A stretch of 64,000 nucleotides of DNA from Brasilonema sp. CT11 (GTDB taxonomy: Bacteria > Cyanobacteriota > Cyanobacteriia > Cyanobacteriales > Nostocaceae), in NCBI RefSeq assembly GCF_017982655.1, contig NZ_JABXYX010000018.1, positions 1 to 64,000 of the forward strand, given 5' to 3'. The notes beneath the pieces were generated by a model that was not told where the DNA came from, did not search any database, and saw only the letters and a program-made list of their open reading frames with translations. Below are positions 27,464 to 36,439 of this stretch, piece after piece. The translations under genes were made by a program, and so were the position numbers. The stretch's first letter is position 1. Each line of letters opens with the position of its first letter.

Positions 27464-29875
27464 TTACCTTTGCATATGTTGTTCCAAAATTTTCTCAGCC
27501 CTAGGTTTGTAGAGCAGATAAAATAAAGTTTCCACGTAGCCAGCTTTGGCTTCGCCAACTTCCTGGTTCACAAACTTCCAAAAGCTATAGATTTTAGCTA
27601 GCAGTAATAACTGCTTGGTGTGTAACTGCCAGTTATATTTGTTACGTACACGCTGAATCACCAACTCCGATATCTTATACCAGTGTTCTAAATAAGCATT
27701 GCACTGGTCAATAAAGCTTAATATCGTCTTAGCTGTTCCTTCTAAGTCTGTTGGATTTAGCAGAAAACCATCTTCTCCATCTCCGATGATTTCTAAGGAA
27801 CCGCCAAATTGAGTGGCAAAAGTTGGTAATCCGGAACTCATCGCTTCGAGAATGGTTCGTCCAAAGGCTTCAAAGCTGGCAAAATGGACAAATATTCCTT
27901 GAAAATCCGCAATAATACGGTATGCTTCTCCCAGATCCGCAATGGGGATTTGCATTCCTACCCAACGAATGTGACCGTGAAGATTATACTCGTTGATAAT
28001 ATTGTGGAGTCTTTCGATTTCTTCTGCTTCTTTTGAATTTGTTGCTTGATGATAATGTAGCTTGTCAGCCACAATAATTAAATTGCAACTCTGCTGTAAT
28101 TCCTGACTTTTAGCAAAGCATTCTGCCAAACCCGCAAGGTTATCAATGGCAGTCATCGCACCAACGGCAAAAATGGGTCGCTTGCTTTGATTCTCTAAGT
28201 GTCCAAGGATTTGAGGATCTTCGCGGGTAAACAGTAGATCTTGAACTGTTCTGGTAACAGTAATATCTCGGTCTTGTATCTGGTTACTGGGGAAGAAGAT
28301 ATGTTCATTTACCCCTGGTGGTATCATGTTGAATTTGGGACTGAACAAGTCAATACCATCTACCACATGATACAGCTGGGGCATCGTAAAACATTTGTAA
28401 GACTCATACTGACCGCGTGTATCGGGTGTACCCACAATTTCTTGGTAGGTCGATGTAATGATGAAGTCTGCCCCGTTCATACCGATAAGATCAGCAGTGT
28501 ATTGTGCTGAAAAATGGTATTTATCCTCTAAATCATGCCAGTACAAGTTACTGAACAGGTGCTTGGGTTTTTCCAAAGAATGAGCAATGTTGCACTGAGT
28601 CACTTTCAGACGGCGCGCCAACAGAAAAGCAACTAAGTTACCATCGCTGTAGTTACCAATGATCAGATCTGGACTACCTCGAAATTGGGCGAGGAGTTCT
28701 GTTTCTGCGTCAAGGGCAAATCTTTCTAGATAAGGCCAAATCTCATATCTGGAAATCCAGTTTTGAGTGACATTAGGATTAGAACCAGCAAAAGGAACGC
28801 GCAAGATCCAGGCATTTTGTGTGCCCTCAACTTTTTCCAAGCGTAGATTGCACAATGTTCCTTCGCAGTTGGGGATCAGACGAGTCAAAATGATAACTTG
28901 GGGTTGGATCCCAAGAACGTCTAATCCTGCAAGTTTGATTTCTTCTTGCAGTTTATTTTCTAGGTGACGCGCTTGTTCAAGAACGTAGATAACTTGACCT
29001 GTTGTTTCAGGTCTTCCCAAAACACCTTCTTGGGAAACCCAGCCGTGTATGGAAACCAGGACAACACGAAAAACTGTCGGAACACGCGAGACAAAAGTTT
29101 CTAGAATGGCTGGTTCTGCAGTGTCAATCAGTCGGTTGAGAAGTTCTAGGGTTTCACGCACTCGCGATGCTGTGTTACCCCAACCTGGTTCAAAACCGAG
29201 TTCTTGAAGGTCAAAGCGAAATTTTTCGTAAGGTTCGTTAGGAGGACGTTCGTTGAGGAAATTTAGGGCTTGCTTGAGTTGTTTGGCTAGCTGTTTACCT
29301 GAATCGATACGACCGTTGATCAGTAAGGGAATACCATCATAGGAATGTCGGTGAAAAACATCAAACAAAACCTCTAACCAGTATTCAGGATCAGTCAACA
29401 CTTGACCGCATAGGTGACGGTTGAGAAAACCTAGACCTTGACCAATGTTTCTTGGGTCGTTAATTCTAGGGTAACCGTGGTAATATGGACTGAAATCAAT
29501 TTTTAGAATTTGGGATTGAGAGCGGTTGACCAAGTGATCGCGCGCATCCAGTAAAGCTTCTGGCGTCATCTGCTCAAAATTTGTCATGTTTGCCCCAAGC
29601 CGCCAAACCTCTTGGCTACCAATCCTTGGTCGCAGAATAAACCACGTACTTTCCCCTTCCACAATCATTTCGTGGGTGTAGTGTATGAGTTTCCCTACAG
29701 AAGAAGAGTGGAAGAAGTAACCTGGCTTTTCTGAATTTTGACAGTAGTCAGCAAAAACATGTAAAATTTCGTTTCTCAGAAAGTACCTTTTATCGAAGGC
29801 ACTCAAAGTCTTGATTAAATGACGCAGAGCAGTCTTTTCTTCACTATTTAAGATAGTTTGAACCAGTTCATGCAT
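27464..29875 (-). CDS. susA: Sucrose synthase
   Basis: An 803-residue GT4 enzyme that reversibly converts sucrose and a nucleoside diphosphate to fructose and NDP-glucose; in filamentous cyanobacteria it mainly cleaves sucrose and feeds polysaccharides and nitrogen-fixing cells. The N-terminal regulatory region (1-260) is followed by the GT-B catalytic part from about 270. The EX7E motif is E669-AFGRTIL-E677, and the synthase segments RVVLVSIHGWVSQEGVLGRP and IIPPGVN match plant and cyanobacterial enzymes. Length is standard. It leads a probable operon with the GH65/beta-PGM fusion. A 605-base upstream region could hold its promoter; no clear NtcA site was found. Confidence 0.95.
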   Translation of the reverse strand: MHELVQTILNSEEKTALRHLIKTLSAFDKRYFLRNEILHVFADYCQNSEKPGYFFHSSSVGKLIHYTHEMIVEGESTWFILRPRIGSQEVWRLGANMTNFEQMTPEALLDARDHLVNRSQSQILKIDFSPYYHGYPRINDPRNIGQGLGFLNRHLCGQVLTDPEYWLEVLFDVFHRHSYDGIPLLINGRIDSGKQLAKQLKQALNFLNERPPNEPYEKFRFDLQELGFEPGWGNTASRVRETLELLNRLIDTAEPAILETFVSRVPTVFRVVLVSIHGWVSQEGVLGRPETTGQVIYVLEQARHLENKLQEEIKLAGLDVLGIQPQVIILTRLIPNCEGTLCNLRLEKVEGTQNAWILRVPFAGSNPNVTQNWISRYEIWPYLERFALDAETELLAQFRGSPDLIIGNYSDGNLVAFLLARRLKVTQCNIAHSLEKPKHLFSNLYWHDLEDKYHFSAQYTADLIGMNGADFIITSTYQEIVGTPDTRGQYESYKCFTMPQLYHVVDGIDLFSPKFNMIPPGVNEHIFFPSNQIQDRDITVTRTVQDLLFTREDPQILGHLENQSKRPIFAVGAMTAIDNLAGLAECFAKSQELQQSCNLIIVADKLHYHQATNSKEAEEIERLHNIINEYNLHGHIRWVGMQIPIADLGEAYRIIADFQGIFVHFASFEAFGRTILEAMSSGLPTFATQFGGSLEIIGDGEDGFLLNPTDLEGTAKTILSFIDQCNAYLEHWYKISELVIQRVRNKYNWQLHTKQLLLLAKIYSFWKFVNQEVGEAKAGYVETLFYLLYKPRAEKILEQHMQR

Positions 29876-30481
29876 GGCAAATTTTTAAACATTAACTAGA
29901 CCAATACCTTATTTTTCTACACTTAATCCTGAAAATAACACTCCTTCTATCTAACGATTTTATAAAGAAGAACCACAGAGAATGATTCACCCCCTACGTT
30001 AGCGCATATTTCGCTTGAAGGCTCAGGTTCTACAGAAAGGTTTTAGGTATTTGTTTAACGTCAAAAACAAGTATAGCCCAGTAATTTTTAGGAGCAAGTT
30101 ATTATTGTTGTAGCTTATGTAACAGTTTTTCTGGAAAATTGACTTTTGATATGAAGTCTGATTGATGAGTTATTATTCCCGTTTTGTGCAAGAACCTTAA
30201 AATCCTCTCTCCCTCAAACCTGCGCCCTGCACGTTTACAGTCTTAATGATAAGTCTTGAAAGGGACATGATATGAGTAGGTGTCCTGATGATTCTGCTTA
30301 ATCAACAACCAGAACTGTATTATGAAAATTACTATTTCATGCTCTTAGATAGTCTTGAGCTTTAGTTGAGAGCCAAATAAATTTCTGACGGGTTGAGAAT
30401 GAACAGTCAAGCTTTATACTGGTAATGATTTAAGAGCAACCATTAAACTCAAAAAATTAACTTAATATAAAGAAAAAGAAT
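29876..30481. other. Long divergent spacer upstream of susA
   Basis: About 600 bases without a credible open frame. It holds a copy of a dispersed element at 30231-30278 that matches another at 61999-62035, and AT-rich stretches fit for promoters of susA and of the small gene at 30482. No exact GTA-N8-TAC NtcA site was seen. Confidence 0.5.
30231..30278. repeat. Dispersed element, copy 1
   Basis: The core TTAATGATAAGTCTT followed by a GGACATGATAT block is shared, in the same order and spacing, with 61999-62035. Both copies are preceded by a C-rich CCCTGC-type tract and a TTACAG box. Probably the end of a small non-autonomous mobile repeat. Confidence 0.6.
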
Positions 30482-30700
30482 ATGTCGATTTCAAAAACAG
30501 AAGCAAAGCAACTGCTAGAACGTCTTATTTATGATGATGCGCGTCCTCATGACTGGGTGCAGGATGTGTGGGGGTTGAGTCCAATATTAGGAGACAGTGC
30601 AGCAAAATTGGTAGAGGTTTTTGAAGCGCTGATAGAATGCTGTCCGCAAGAGAAATTGGAAAATTTGCTGCAAACGTTTTATCAAGAGGATCTTGAGTGA
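30482..30700 (+). CDS. Small conserved hypothetical protein
   Basis: A 72-residue acidic protein beginning MSISKTEAKQLLERLIYDDA and ending TFYQEDLE. It is predicted to be wholly helical, with no membrane segment, cysteine or known motif. Composition and codon use look like a real gene, and an opposite-strand frame over it is much poorer. It ends 11 bases before the convergent M50 peptidase gene. Function is not recognised. Confidence 0.65.
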   Translation: MSISKTEAKQLLERLIYDDARPHDWVQDVWGLSPILGDSAAKLVEVFEALIECCPQEKLENLLQTFYQEDLE

Positions 30701-30711
30701 AGAGGTAATGA

Positions 30712-31455
30712 TTACTTAGAGCGATATGCAATACGGAGACTTTGCACCAAAATCACTAGAGATGCGATCGCCATTAATCCACCCCAAAACCAATAAGGTA
30801 AAAGCAATTGCTGCTGTATTTGCGCTGTGTCAGAGAGTAAACCAGGACCAGCAGAGGCGCTAAATAAATAGTCCACTTGATGGTAAGTACTAACACAAGC
30901 TTGTACGCCGAGAAATTGAATCCCAAATCCCTGCATCCAACGAGGAGCTTTTAGTGCAACACCAAGGATAATCAGACCAAGTAGAGGAATTGCAACGATT
31001 CCAAATAGTGAGCGTACCCAGATGAGTGTCGAAATCAGTAAAAAACCCCCCAAAATCGTCAAACTCAGATGCGCCGCTCTAAAACTACGAGAAGCCAAAA
31101 TTAAACCTGCACCAGCGATAGGTGGACCCATTGGTCCTGCTGCAGCAACCAAAGCACGACCAATGGGTCCTAAGTACAACGGAAGGCTATGAAAAGCAAC
31201 ACCCGAACCATTGGAAAAAATCTCCAGTTGCTGGAACTGTCCTCCTAAAAGGAGTGCCATCAAGCCGTGACCCATTTCATGAAACCAAGTTGCCAGAATG
31301 GTAAATGGGTATAAAATGTAATTACCTCCTGGAACTTGCCACAGCACAATAGTGGCGATCGCTGCAGCAAGAAGCCAAAACAAACCCATCCGGTCAACTG
31401 TTTTTGGGGCTTCTCTTGTTAGCAAGGGTTCAAAGTTTTTTCCAATGTTGCTCAT
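30712..31455 (-). CDS. M50-type membrane metallopeptidase
   Basis: A 247-residue protein with about six hydrophobic segments. The zinc motif HEMGH (H59, E60, H63) lies at the start of the second segment in TWFHEMGHGLMALLLGG. This matches the M50B-like group, whose better known relatives cleave substrates within the membrane. The usual third ligand (an Asp in a later helix) was not identified with certainty. The gene is alone, and no anti-sigma factor is adjacent, so the substrate is unknown. Confidence 0.85.
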   Translation of the reverse strand: MSNIGKNFEPLLTREAPKTVDRMGLFWLLAAAIATIVLWQVPGGNYILYPFTILATWFHEMGHGLMALLLGGQFQQLEIFSNGSGVAFHSLPLYLGPIGRALVAAAGPMGPPIAGAGLILASRSFRAAHLSLTILGGFLLISTLIWVRSLFGIVAIPLLGLIILGVALKAPRWMQGFGIQFLGVQACVSTYHQVDYLFSASAGPGLLSDTAQIQQQLLLPYWFWGGLMAIASLVILVQSLRIAYRSK

Positions 31456-31540
31456 GGTTCGCTTTTAAGGGGCATTGTCTTCCTATCATTTCGATTGTAG
31501 TTGTATTTTTCTATCCGTTGTTTGTGTCTAGTAGTATAAT

Positions 31541-31672
31541 CAACCAGTTACCAGTTAGCAGTTAGCAGTTACCAGTTATCAGTTACAACAGAAAATACGG
31601 ATCTGTTTGTTTTGTTAACTGTTAACTGTTCACTGTTCACTGACTCCGCTGTTCACTGTTCACTGTTTCAAC
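31541..31672. repeat. Short tandemly repeated sequence cluster
   Basis: The first half repeats CAGTTA/CAGTTAG units and the second repeats CTGTTCA/CTGTTAA, the complementary kind, so the whole cluster can fold back on itself. Such short tandem repeats are a hallmark of filamentous cyanobacterial intergenic DNA. It lies between the M50 and FHA genes. Confidence 0.7.
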
Positions 31673-31690
31673 CACCAGACACAAATTATT

Positions 31691-32623
31691 TTAGGAAATT
31701 TGAAACAGGAACGTTACTAAATCTCCCTTACCCAAACTGATCCGATCGCCTGGGCGCAAACGATGTCGATTCCCTGGCAATAAGGCCAAGTTATTGATGT
31801 AGGTGCCATTGGAACTTCCTACATCTTCGATATAGTGAGCGCCTCCCTCTAAACGAATATCAGCATGAATCCGCGAAACAATTTCCGAATTGGGAAATCC
31901 TGAAACATCTACATCTGGAGGAATGCGATCATTAGGCTTGCCCATATGAACAACAGAAAGGTTTTGCGGCAACTCAATTATCCTGTCTGTTTGAACGTGG
32001 ATCAGTCTTGCCATCTCCTGCTGCAATTGAGTTCTAGATAAACTAGACGGGACAACAGTTGGCGGTGGAGTTTGGGCAGTTGTAGAAGCAGGTTCTGGGG
32101 GTGGAGTTGGTACTGGGGGTGGAGTTGGTGGTACTGATACTTCCTCTACTGGGGGTGGAGTTAGTGGTGCTGATACTTCCTCTACTGGGGGTGGAGTTGG
32201 TATTGATGGGGGTTGGCTGACAGCAGGTGCTGGAGGTGGGGTAGTGATGGTTGGTGGCGGGGGGCTGCTTTGTGTTGTCTCTACTGATGGATCAACAAAT
32301 GCAACTGCTGTTGGCGGTATAGGTGCGGAATTAGGGGATGTGTAATCAGCACCATTAACCGACATCGGTTGTGGTTGTACAAGTGGATCAGGGTTAACCA
32401 GAGGCGGTACATTTGGGGTAATCTCAGGTGCGACAGTTGCGCTAGCAGCAGTGGGAATAGCTGCACGCAGGTTATAACCACACTGACCGCAAAAAGCTGC
32501 ATCTGCCTGTACGTTTGCCCCACAACTGGGACAGTTACTAGTAGCTGGTAATGGGGTGTAGCAAGCTTCACACTGGACAGCGCCGTCTGGGTTTGGGTGA
32601 TTGCAATTAGGGCAGACGATCAT
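31691..32623 (-). CDS. Zinc-ribbon and FHA domain protein
   Basis: A 310-residue protein in three parts. Residues 1-55 hold two zinc ribbons with four CxxC pairs (CPNCNHPNPDGAVQCEAC and CPSCGANVQADAAFCGQC). Residues 60-205 are a proline-rich linker with repeated PPPVEEVS units. Residues 215-310 are a forkhead-associated domain with SRIHADI and DVGSSNGTYINN, which binds phosphothreonine. It probably acts as an adaptor in Ser/Thr kinase signalling, but no kinase gene is next to it. Domain calls are firm. Confidence 0.9.
   Translation of the reverse strand: MIVCPNCNHPNPDGAVQCEACYTPLPATSNCPSCGANVQADAAFCGQCGYNLRAAIPTAASATVAPEITPNVPPLVNPDPLVQPQPMSVNGADYTSPNSAPIPPTAVAFVDPSVETTQSSPPPPTITTPPPAPAVSQPPSIPTPPPVEEVSAPLTPPPVEEVSVPPTPPPVPTPPPEPASTTAQTPPPTVVPSSLSRTQLQQEMARLIHVQTDRIIELPQNLSVVHMGKPNDRIPPDVDVSGFPNSEIVSRIHADIRLEGGAHYIEDVGSSNGTYINNLALLPGNRHRLRPGDRISLGKGDLVTFLFQIS
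32097..32210. repeat. Minisatellite inside the FHA gene linker
   Basis: A 36-base unit, GATACTTCCTCTACTGGGGG and following bases, is repeated almost exactly, with shorter GGGGGTGGAGTTGGT repeats on either side. All copies are in frame and encode the PPPVEEVS linker, so the linker length can change by slippage without breaking the protein. Confidence 0.75.
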
Positions 32624-32784
32624 GAGGTTAGGTTAGCCTTTGTTGATGTTCTATGGTATAAAAGTGCGTTCAAGTAGAGGGGCAACTCTAGCTTTCGATT
32701 TTAACAAGTGCGTTTGAACCCGGAAGTATAGAAGTCTTATGAAGTGTGATTAAGTTTCATCCTTCATACTTCATCCTTATTGTT

Positions 32785-33516
32785 TTACCCTGCATCCTTT
32801 TTTAGATCACTTCCAGCAGCCGCATCTAGCAACCACCAAAGTTCTCCTTCAGGTTGAATTAAGCGGGATGGGTAAGTCAACTCATCTGCCACAGGTGCAA
32901 AGACTTGAGCAAGAGCTGGTCTTTTATTCGCACCAGCAACAACAAAGATAACGCAGCGAGCAGAGTTAATGAATGGGTATGTAAAGGTGATGCGAGGGTT
33001 TGCGTCTTTGTTCCCTACTGTAATCAGCTTATCTGTAACCTTTAAAGCTTCGGTATGGGGAAACAAAGATGCGGTGTGACCATCATCTCCCATTCCTAGC
33101 AAATTCACATCTAAAGGAGGATATTCTCCTGGTGAGGAGTGAAAAAATTCCTGCAGATGTCTTTCGTACTTAGCTGCTGCCATTGCGGGATCAGCTTCAT
33201 CTGTGGGTATGGGGTGGATGTTACCTGGCGGGATATCGACGCGATCTAACCACGCACGACGCGTCATCAGTTGATTGCTATCTGGATGGTCAGGTGTTAC
33301 GTAACGCTCATCTCCCCAAAACACGTGAATTTTGTCCCAAGACAGTTTTTGGCTAGAGATTGCCTCGTACAACGGTTTAGGTGTACTGCCACCAGACAAG
33401 GCAATGGTAAACTGCCCACGCTCTTTGATAGCTATTTCTATTTTAGACAAGATCAATTCTAGCGCTCGCGCAATTAGTGCTGTTTGATCCCCAAGAACTT
33501 CAATTTTTGTGCTCAT
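32785..33516 (-). CDS. pgl: 6-phosphogluconolactonase
   Basis: A 243-residue DevB-type lactonase, the second step of the oxidative pentose phosphate pathway, hydrolysing 6-phosphogluconolactone. Typical features are IALSGGSTPKPLYEAI near 40-55, VFWGDERYVTPDHPDSN near 70-86 and LLGMGDDGHTASLFPHT near 140-156. The gene is alone here. The pathway supplies NADPH in the dark and in nitrogen-fixing cells of cyanobacteria (family knowledge). Confidence 0.96.
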   Translation of the reverse strand: MSTKIEVLGDQTALIARALELILSKIEIAIKERGQFTIALSGGSTPKPLYEAISSQKLSWDKIHVFWGDERYVTPDHPDSNQLMTRRAWLDRVDIPPGNIHPIPTDEADPAMAAAKYERHLQEFFHSSPGEYPPLDVNLLGMGDDGHTASLFPHTEALKVTDKLITVGNKDANPRITFTYPFINSARCVIFVVAGANKRPALAQVFAPVADELTYPSRLIQPEGELWWLLDAAAGSDLKKDAG

Positions 33517-33922
33517 CGCGTCATCTTCACACTAGCTACTTCAAGCAATACAATAGCGAAATAATGACAACTTCCCTTTTTACTTTTTGAAACTTTTAAC
33601 ATCATTCATATGGATGTAGAGCCTGGTTGAGCCGTTGTACAAAATTCTTGCCAAATCGTAACAAAAATTTTTATAAACAACGACAGGAAGAATACCGCCT
33701 CCTCTTAAAGGGCTGATGTAGCGACAGAAGCGGTTTAAATCCCTATACTATAATCATATCAGTCAGTGCCAGACTTGAAAACCTACTCGCTTCCAACGGA
33801 AAGCTGGGCGCTCTACATAGAATTTACGGAAATTTTCCGGAAATATAACTTGAGGCGTCTGGGCTAATGGATAAGAAGTGGAATATTCTTAAAATGTTTA
33901 AGGTTTAAAGCATAGAACTGTT
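33517..33922. other. Intergenic region, pgl promoter side
   Basis: About 400 bases between the pgl start and the rph stop, both genes on the minus strand. It should contain the pgl promoter. A small palindrome (CGGAAATTTTCCG, 33827-33839) lies near the rph end. No gene or known regulatory motif was recognised. Confidence 0.4.
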
Positions 33923-34663
33923 TTAGCCTTGGTAGAGTTCATTCCAGTTTGCGATCGCTTCACGTTGGGCAAATAACAATTGTTGAATGCCTTTATCCGC
34001 AAAATCCAGTAGAGAATTGAGTTGGGTACGGCTAAAACTACCTTCTTCGGCAGTGCCCTGAACTTCTATTATCTCCAACTGCTGATTCATCACCACATTA
34101 AAATCTACCTCAGCCCTGACATCTTCAATGTAGTTGAGATCCAAAAACGGCTCACCTTGCAACAATCCTACAGAAATCGCTGCTACCTGTCCAATGATGG
34201 GCGATCGCTCTAATACTCCTTGCTGCAACAATTTAGAGATTGCATTCGCTAATGCCACAACCCCGCCTGTAATCGCTGTTGTCCTGGTTCCAGCATCTGC
34301 TTGCAACACATCTGCATCAACAGTCAGCGTGCGTTCTCCTATCGCTTCTAAATCTAATGCTGCTCTTAAACTACGTCCAATCAAACGTTGGATTTCTTGA
34401 GTTCGTCCAGACAACTTCATAAATTCTCGTTCTTGCCGTTGCGGTGTGGCTGTTGGTAGCATTCGATATTCCGCAGTTAGCCAACCTTTACCAGTTCCTT
34501 CTAGAAATTTAGGAACTCCCTGTGTTACGCTGACGCTACAAAGTACTTGAGTGTCGCCACATTTTGCCAGAACAGCTGCAGGCGCAAAGCGCGTAAAACT
34601 TTGCTGAAAGCTAATAGGACGTAGTTGGTAGGGTTGCCGACCGTCTGGACGCTGCCAAGCCAT
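33923..34663 (-). CDS. rph: Ribonuclease PH
   Basis: RNase PH trims the 3' ends of tRNA precursors by phosphorolysis. The protein begins [19 protein letters not shown], has [20 protein letters not shown] in the substrate region, [19 protein letters not shown] with the phosphate and metal residues, and ends with [20 protein letters not shown] 34663 is chosen over the GTG at 34690 because the family starts at MAWQRPDG and AAGG stands eight bases before it. Length (246) is normal and all conserved blocks are present. Confidence 0.96.
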   Translation of the reverse strand: MAWQRPDGRQPYQLRPISFQQSFTRFAPAAVLAKCGDTQVLCSVSVTQGVPKFLEGTGKGWLTAEYRMLPTATPQRQEREFMKLSGRTQEIQRLIGRSLRAALDLEAIGERTLTVDADVLQADAGTRTTAITGGVVALANAISKLLQQGVLERSPIIGQVAAISVGLLQGEPFLDLNYIEDVRAEVDFNVVMNQQLEIIEVQGTAEEGSFSRTQLNSLLDFADKGIQQLLFAQREAIANWNELYQG

Positions 34664-34824
34664 TGGGTTTGCCTTAAAATTTGTATCCACTATACAGTCG
34701 GTTATGCTTTGAGTATTAGGCTTTAAGTATTATAAAGCGTGACTCATTTTCTAGCCAATAGTCAACAACATGCACAGAGTTTGGTACTCTAAAAAAGATA
34801 ATCACTATATTTTTGTCTCAAAGC

Positions 34825-35487
34825 TTATTGGAAAGTTAAAAGTAAATCGATAATATTTTGCTGCACAGCCTCTGGTGGTTGGTCTCCGTTGATAGTTAAC
34901 AAGCGGCGGCGACGATCATAATACTCTAAAATAGGAACAGTACGGTCATAAAAAGTTTCCACACGACGCTGCACAATTTCCGGTAGATCATCTGGAAGAA
35001 AACGTCCCATACAACGATTCACCATAACCGCTTGTGGGACTTGTAAGTAGATTGCCCAGTCTAAATTGTGCCCTAGCTCGTTTAATAAAAAGTCCAATTC
35101 CTCAGCTTGCTCTGCTGTACTAGGATAACCCTCCAACACCCAACTATCCTTAAAATCAGACTTTTTTAGCTGAATCTGGATGGATTCAAGAATTATTTCG
35201 TCTAGAACGAGTTCTCCTGTCTCCATGTATGACTGTGCGAGATGACCGAGATAGGGAAAGGATGAAATTGCAAAGCGGTGCTGGTGCTCTAGGATACCTC
35301 CGTTATCTTGTCCTGAGTTTCCTTGATTGAGAGAATTTTTTGGAGGAAAATCCTCTGGGCAAAAAGCAGCGGTCGCATTTCGTAATATCTCATCACTAGA
35401 AATAAGAGGAATATTAAAGTATGTGCAAAGCCCTTGTGCTTGAGTGCTTTTCCCTGCTCCCGAACCTCCTATGATCACCAATTTCAC
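34825..35487 (-). CDS. Adenylate-kinase-family nucleoside monophosphate kinase
   Basis: A 220-residue P-loop kinase with GGSGAGKST at residues 7-15, the NMP-binding segment SSDEILRNAT, LEGYPSTAEQAEELDFLL (the adenylate kinase GFPR segment appears as GYPS) and CMGRFLPDDLPEIVQRRVE in the LID region. The arginine of GFPR is missing, so this is a divergent paralogue, and the usual adenylate kinase of the ribosomal protein cluster is probably elsewhere. Start codon is GTG. The substrate nucleotide is uncertain. Confidence 0.82.
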   Translation of the reverse strand: MKLVIIGGSGAGKSTQAQGLCTYFNIPLISSDEILRNATAAFCPEDFPPKNSLNQGNSGQDNGGILEHQHRFAISSFPYLGHLAQSYMETGELVLDEIILESIQIQLKKSDFKDSWVLEGYPSTAEQAEELDFLLNELGHNLDWAIYLQVPQAVMVNRCMGRFLPDDLPEIVQRRVETFYDRTVPILEYYDRRRRLLTINGDQPPEAVQQNIIDLLLTFQ

Positions 35488-35749
35488 AACAATTCACTCC
35501 TCATTTTTTGCTCAGAACTCACTATGCTGTTCAGTTGTATGTTCTCATTTTTACAACTACTTTCAGATAAAAGGCAATCATCTTAGTTTCCATAACTCTT
35601 GACTTCAGCATAAATGTAGTGTTTGACTAAGAATACAACGCACCCAAATACATTACGTATCCTCAAAAGCGCTAGATTATACAGTCTACTTTCGACAGCA
35701 TAAATTTAAGCAAAACCACTGATTTTTATTGTTTTATTTTAGATACTAT

Positions 35750-36286
35750 ATGCTTGCTCAATTAGAAACCCCAAACTTAAATTCAACCCTCGATGTACCA
35801 TACTCCGTTGAAGGCATCATACAAGTTTTCACTACCTCTTATCGTAGTTTTTTTACTAGTGTTGTGGCTCAAGCACTGAGAATCGCCGGTCAAGGCACAC
35901 CAGTGTTAGTAGTACAGTTTCTCAAGGGTGGGATTCGTCAAGGACAAGAAAACCCCATTCGACTGGGACAAAAGTTAGATTGGATTCGCTGTGATTTGCC
36001 TCGTTGCATTGATACACCACACTTGGACGAAAGCGAAACGAAATCTCTACAAAAGTTGTGGCAATATACACAAAAGGTTGTGTGTGAAGGTAAGTATTCT
36101 CTGGTTGTATTAGATGAGCTAAGCTTAGCGATTCACTTTGGCTTAATTGCTGAAACAGAAGTTCTAGCATTTCTGGCAAAACGTCCTTCCCACATCGATA
36201 TTGTTCTGATAGGATCACAAATGCCCAAATCTATTCTAGAAATAGCAGACCAAATTACCAAAATCCGTCGTAGTCATCAACCGTAA
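35750..36286 (+). CDS. CobO/BtuR-like P-loop protein with degenerate nucleotide loop
   Basis: A 178-residue protein with the fold of ATP:corrinoid adenosyltransferase: RIAGQGTPVLVVQFLKGG, then SLVVLDELSLAIHFGL (Walker B-like) and HIDIVLIGSQMPKSILEIAD. True CobO proteins have GNGKGKTT in the first loop. Here that position reads VFTTSYRSFFTS, with no lysine, so ATP binding in the usual way is doubtful. This looks like a cyanobacterial paralogue with a new role. ATG 35750 is preferred over TTG 35729, whose extra seven residues (MFYFRYY) look untranslated. No cobalamin gene is nearby. Confidence 0.75.
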   Translation: MLAQLETPNLNSTLDVPYSVEGIIQVFTTSYRSFFTSVVAQALRIAGQGTPVLVVQFLKGGIRQGQENPIRLGQKLDWIRCDLPRCIDTPHLDESETKSLQKLWQYTQKVVCEGKYSLVVLDELSLAIHFGLIAETEVLAFLAKRPSHIDIVLIGSQMPKSILEIADQITKIRRSHQP

Positions 36287-36293
36287 TTGAGTT

Positions 36294-36367
36294 TCTCAGT
36301 ACCGAGTGCTGAGTCATGAATTTCAAACGCTTTCTTCTTAATTTTCTTTGTCTTACTCAGCACTGAG
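36294..36367. repeat. Inverted repeat of ACTCAGCACT-type units
   Basis: TCTCAGT...GTGCTGAGT (36294-36314) faces ACTCAGCACTGAGA (36354-36367) across a T-rich loop. It lies right after the CobO-like gene and could end its transcript. The units belong to a text repeat common in Nostocales spacers. Confidence 0.45.
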
Positions 36368-36439
36368 ATTCGGCGACTATTCTCTAATAACCTATGTTCG
36401 CGCTATTCTAGTTACTTGGTTTGAATTCATAGCGAAATC

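Noticed and set aside
31541-31672. CRISPR array
   Set aside because: Units are only 7-8 bases without unique spacers; this is a short tandem repeat cluster.
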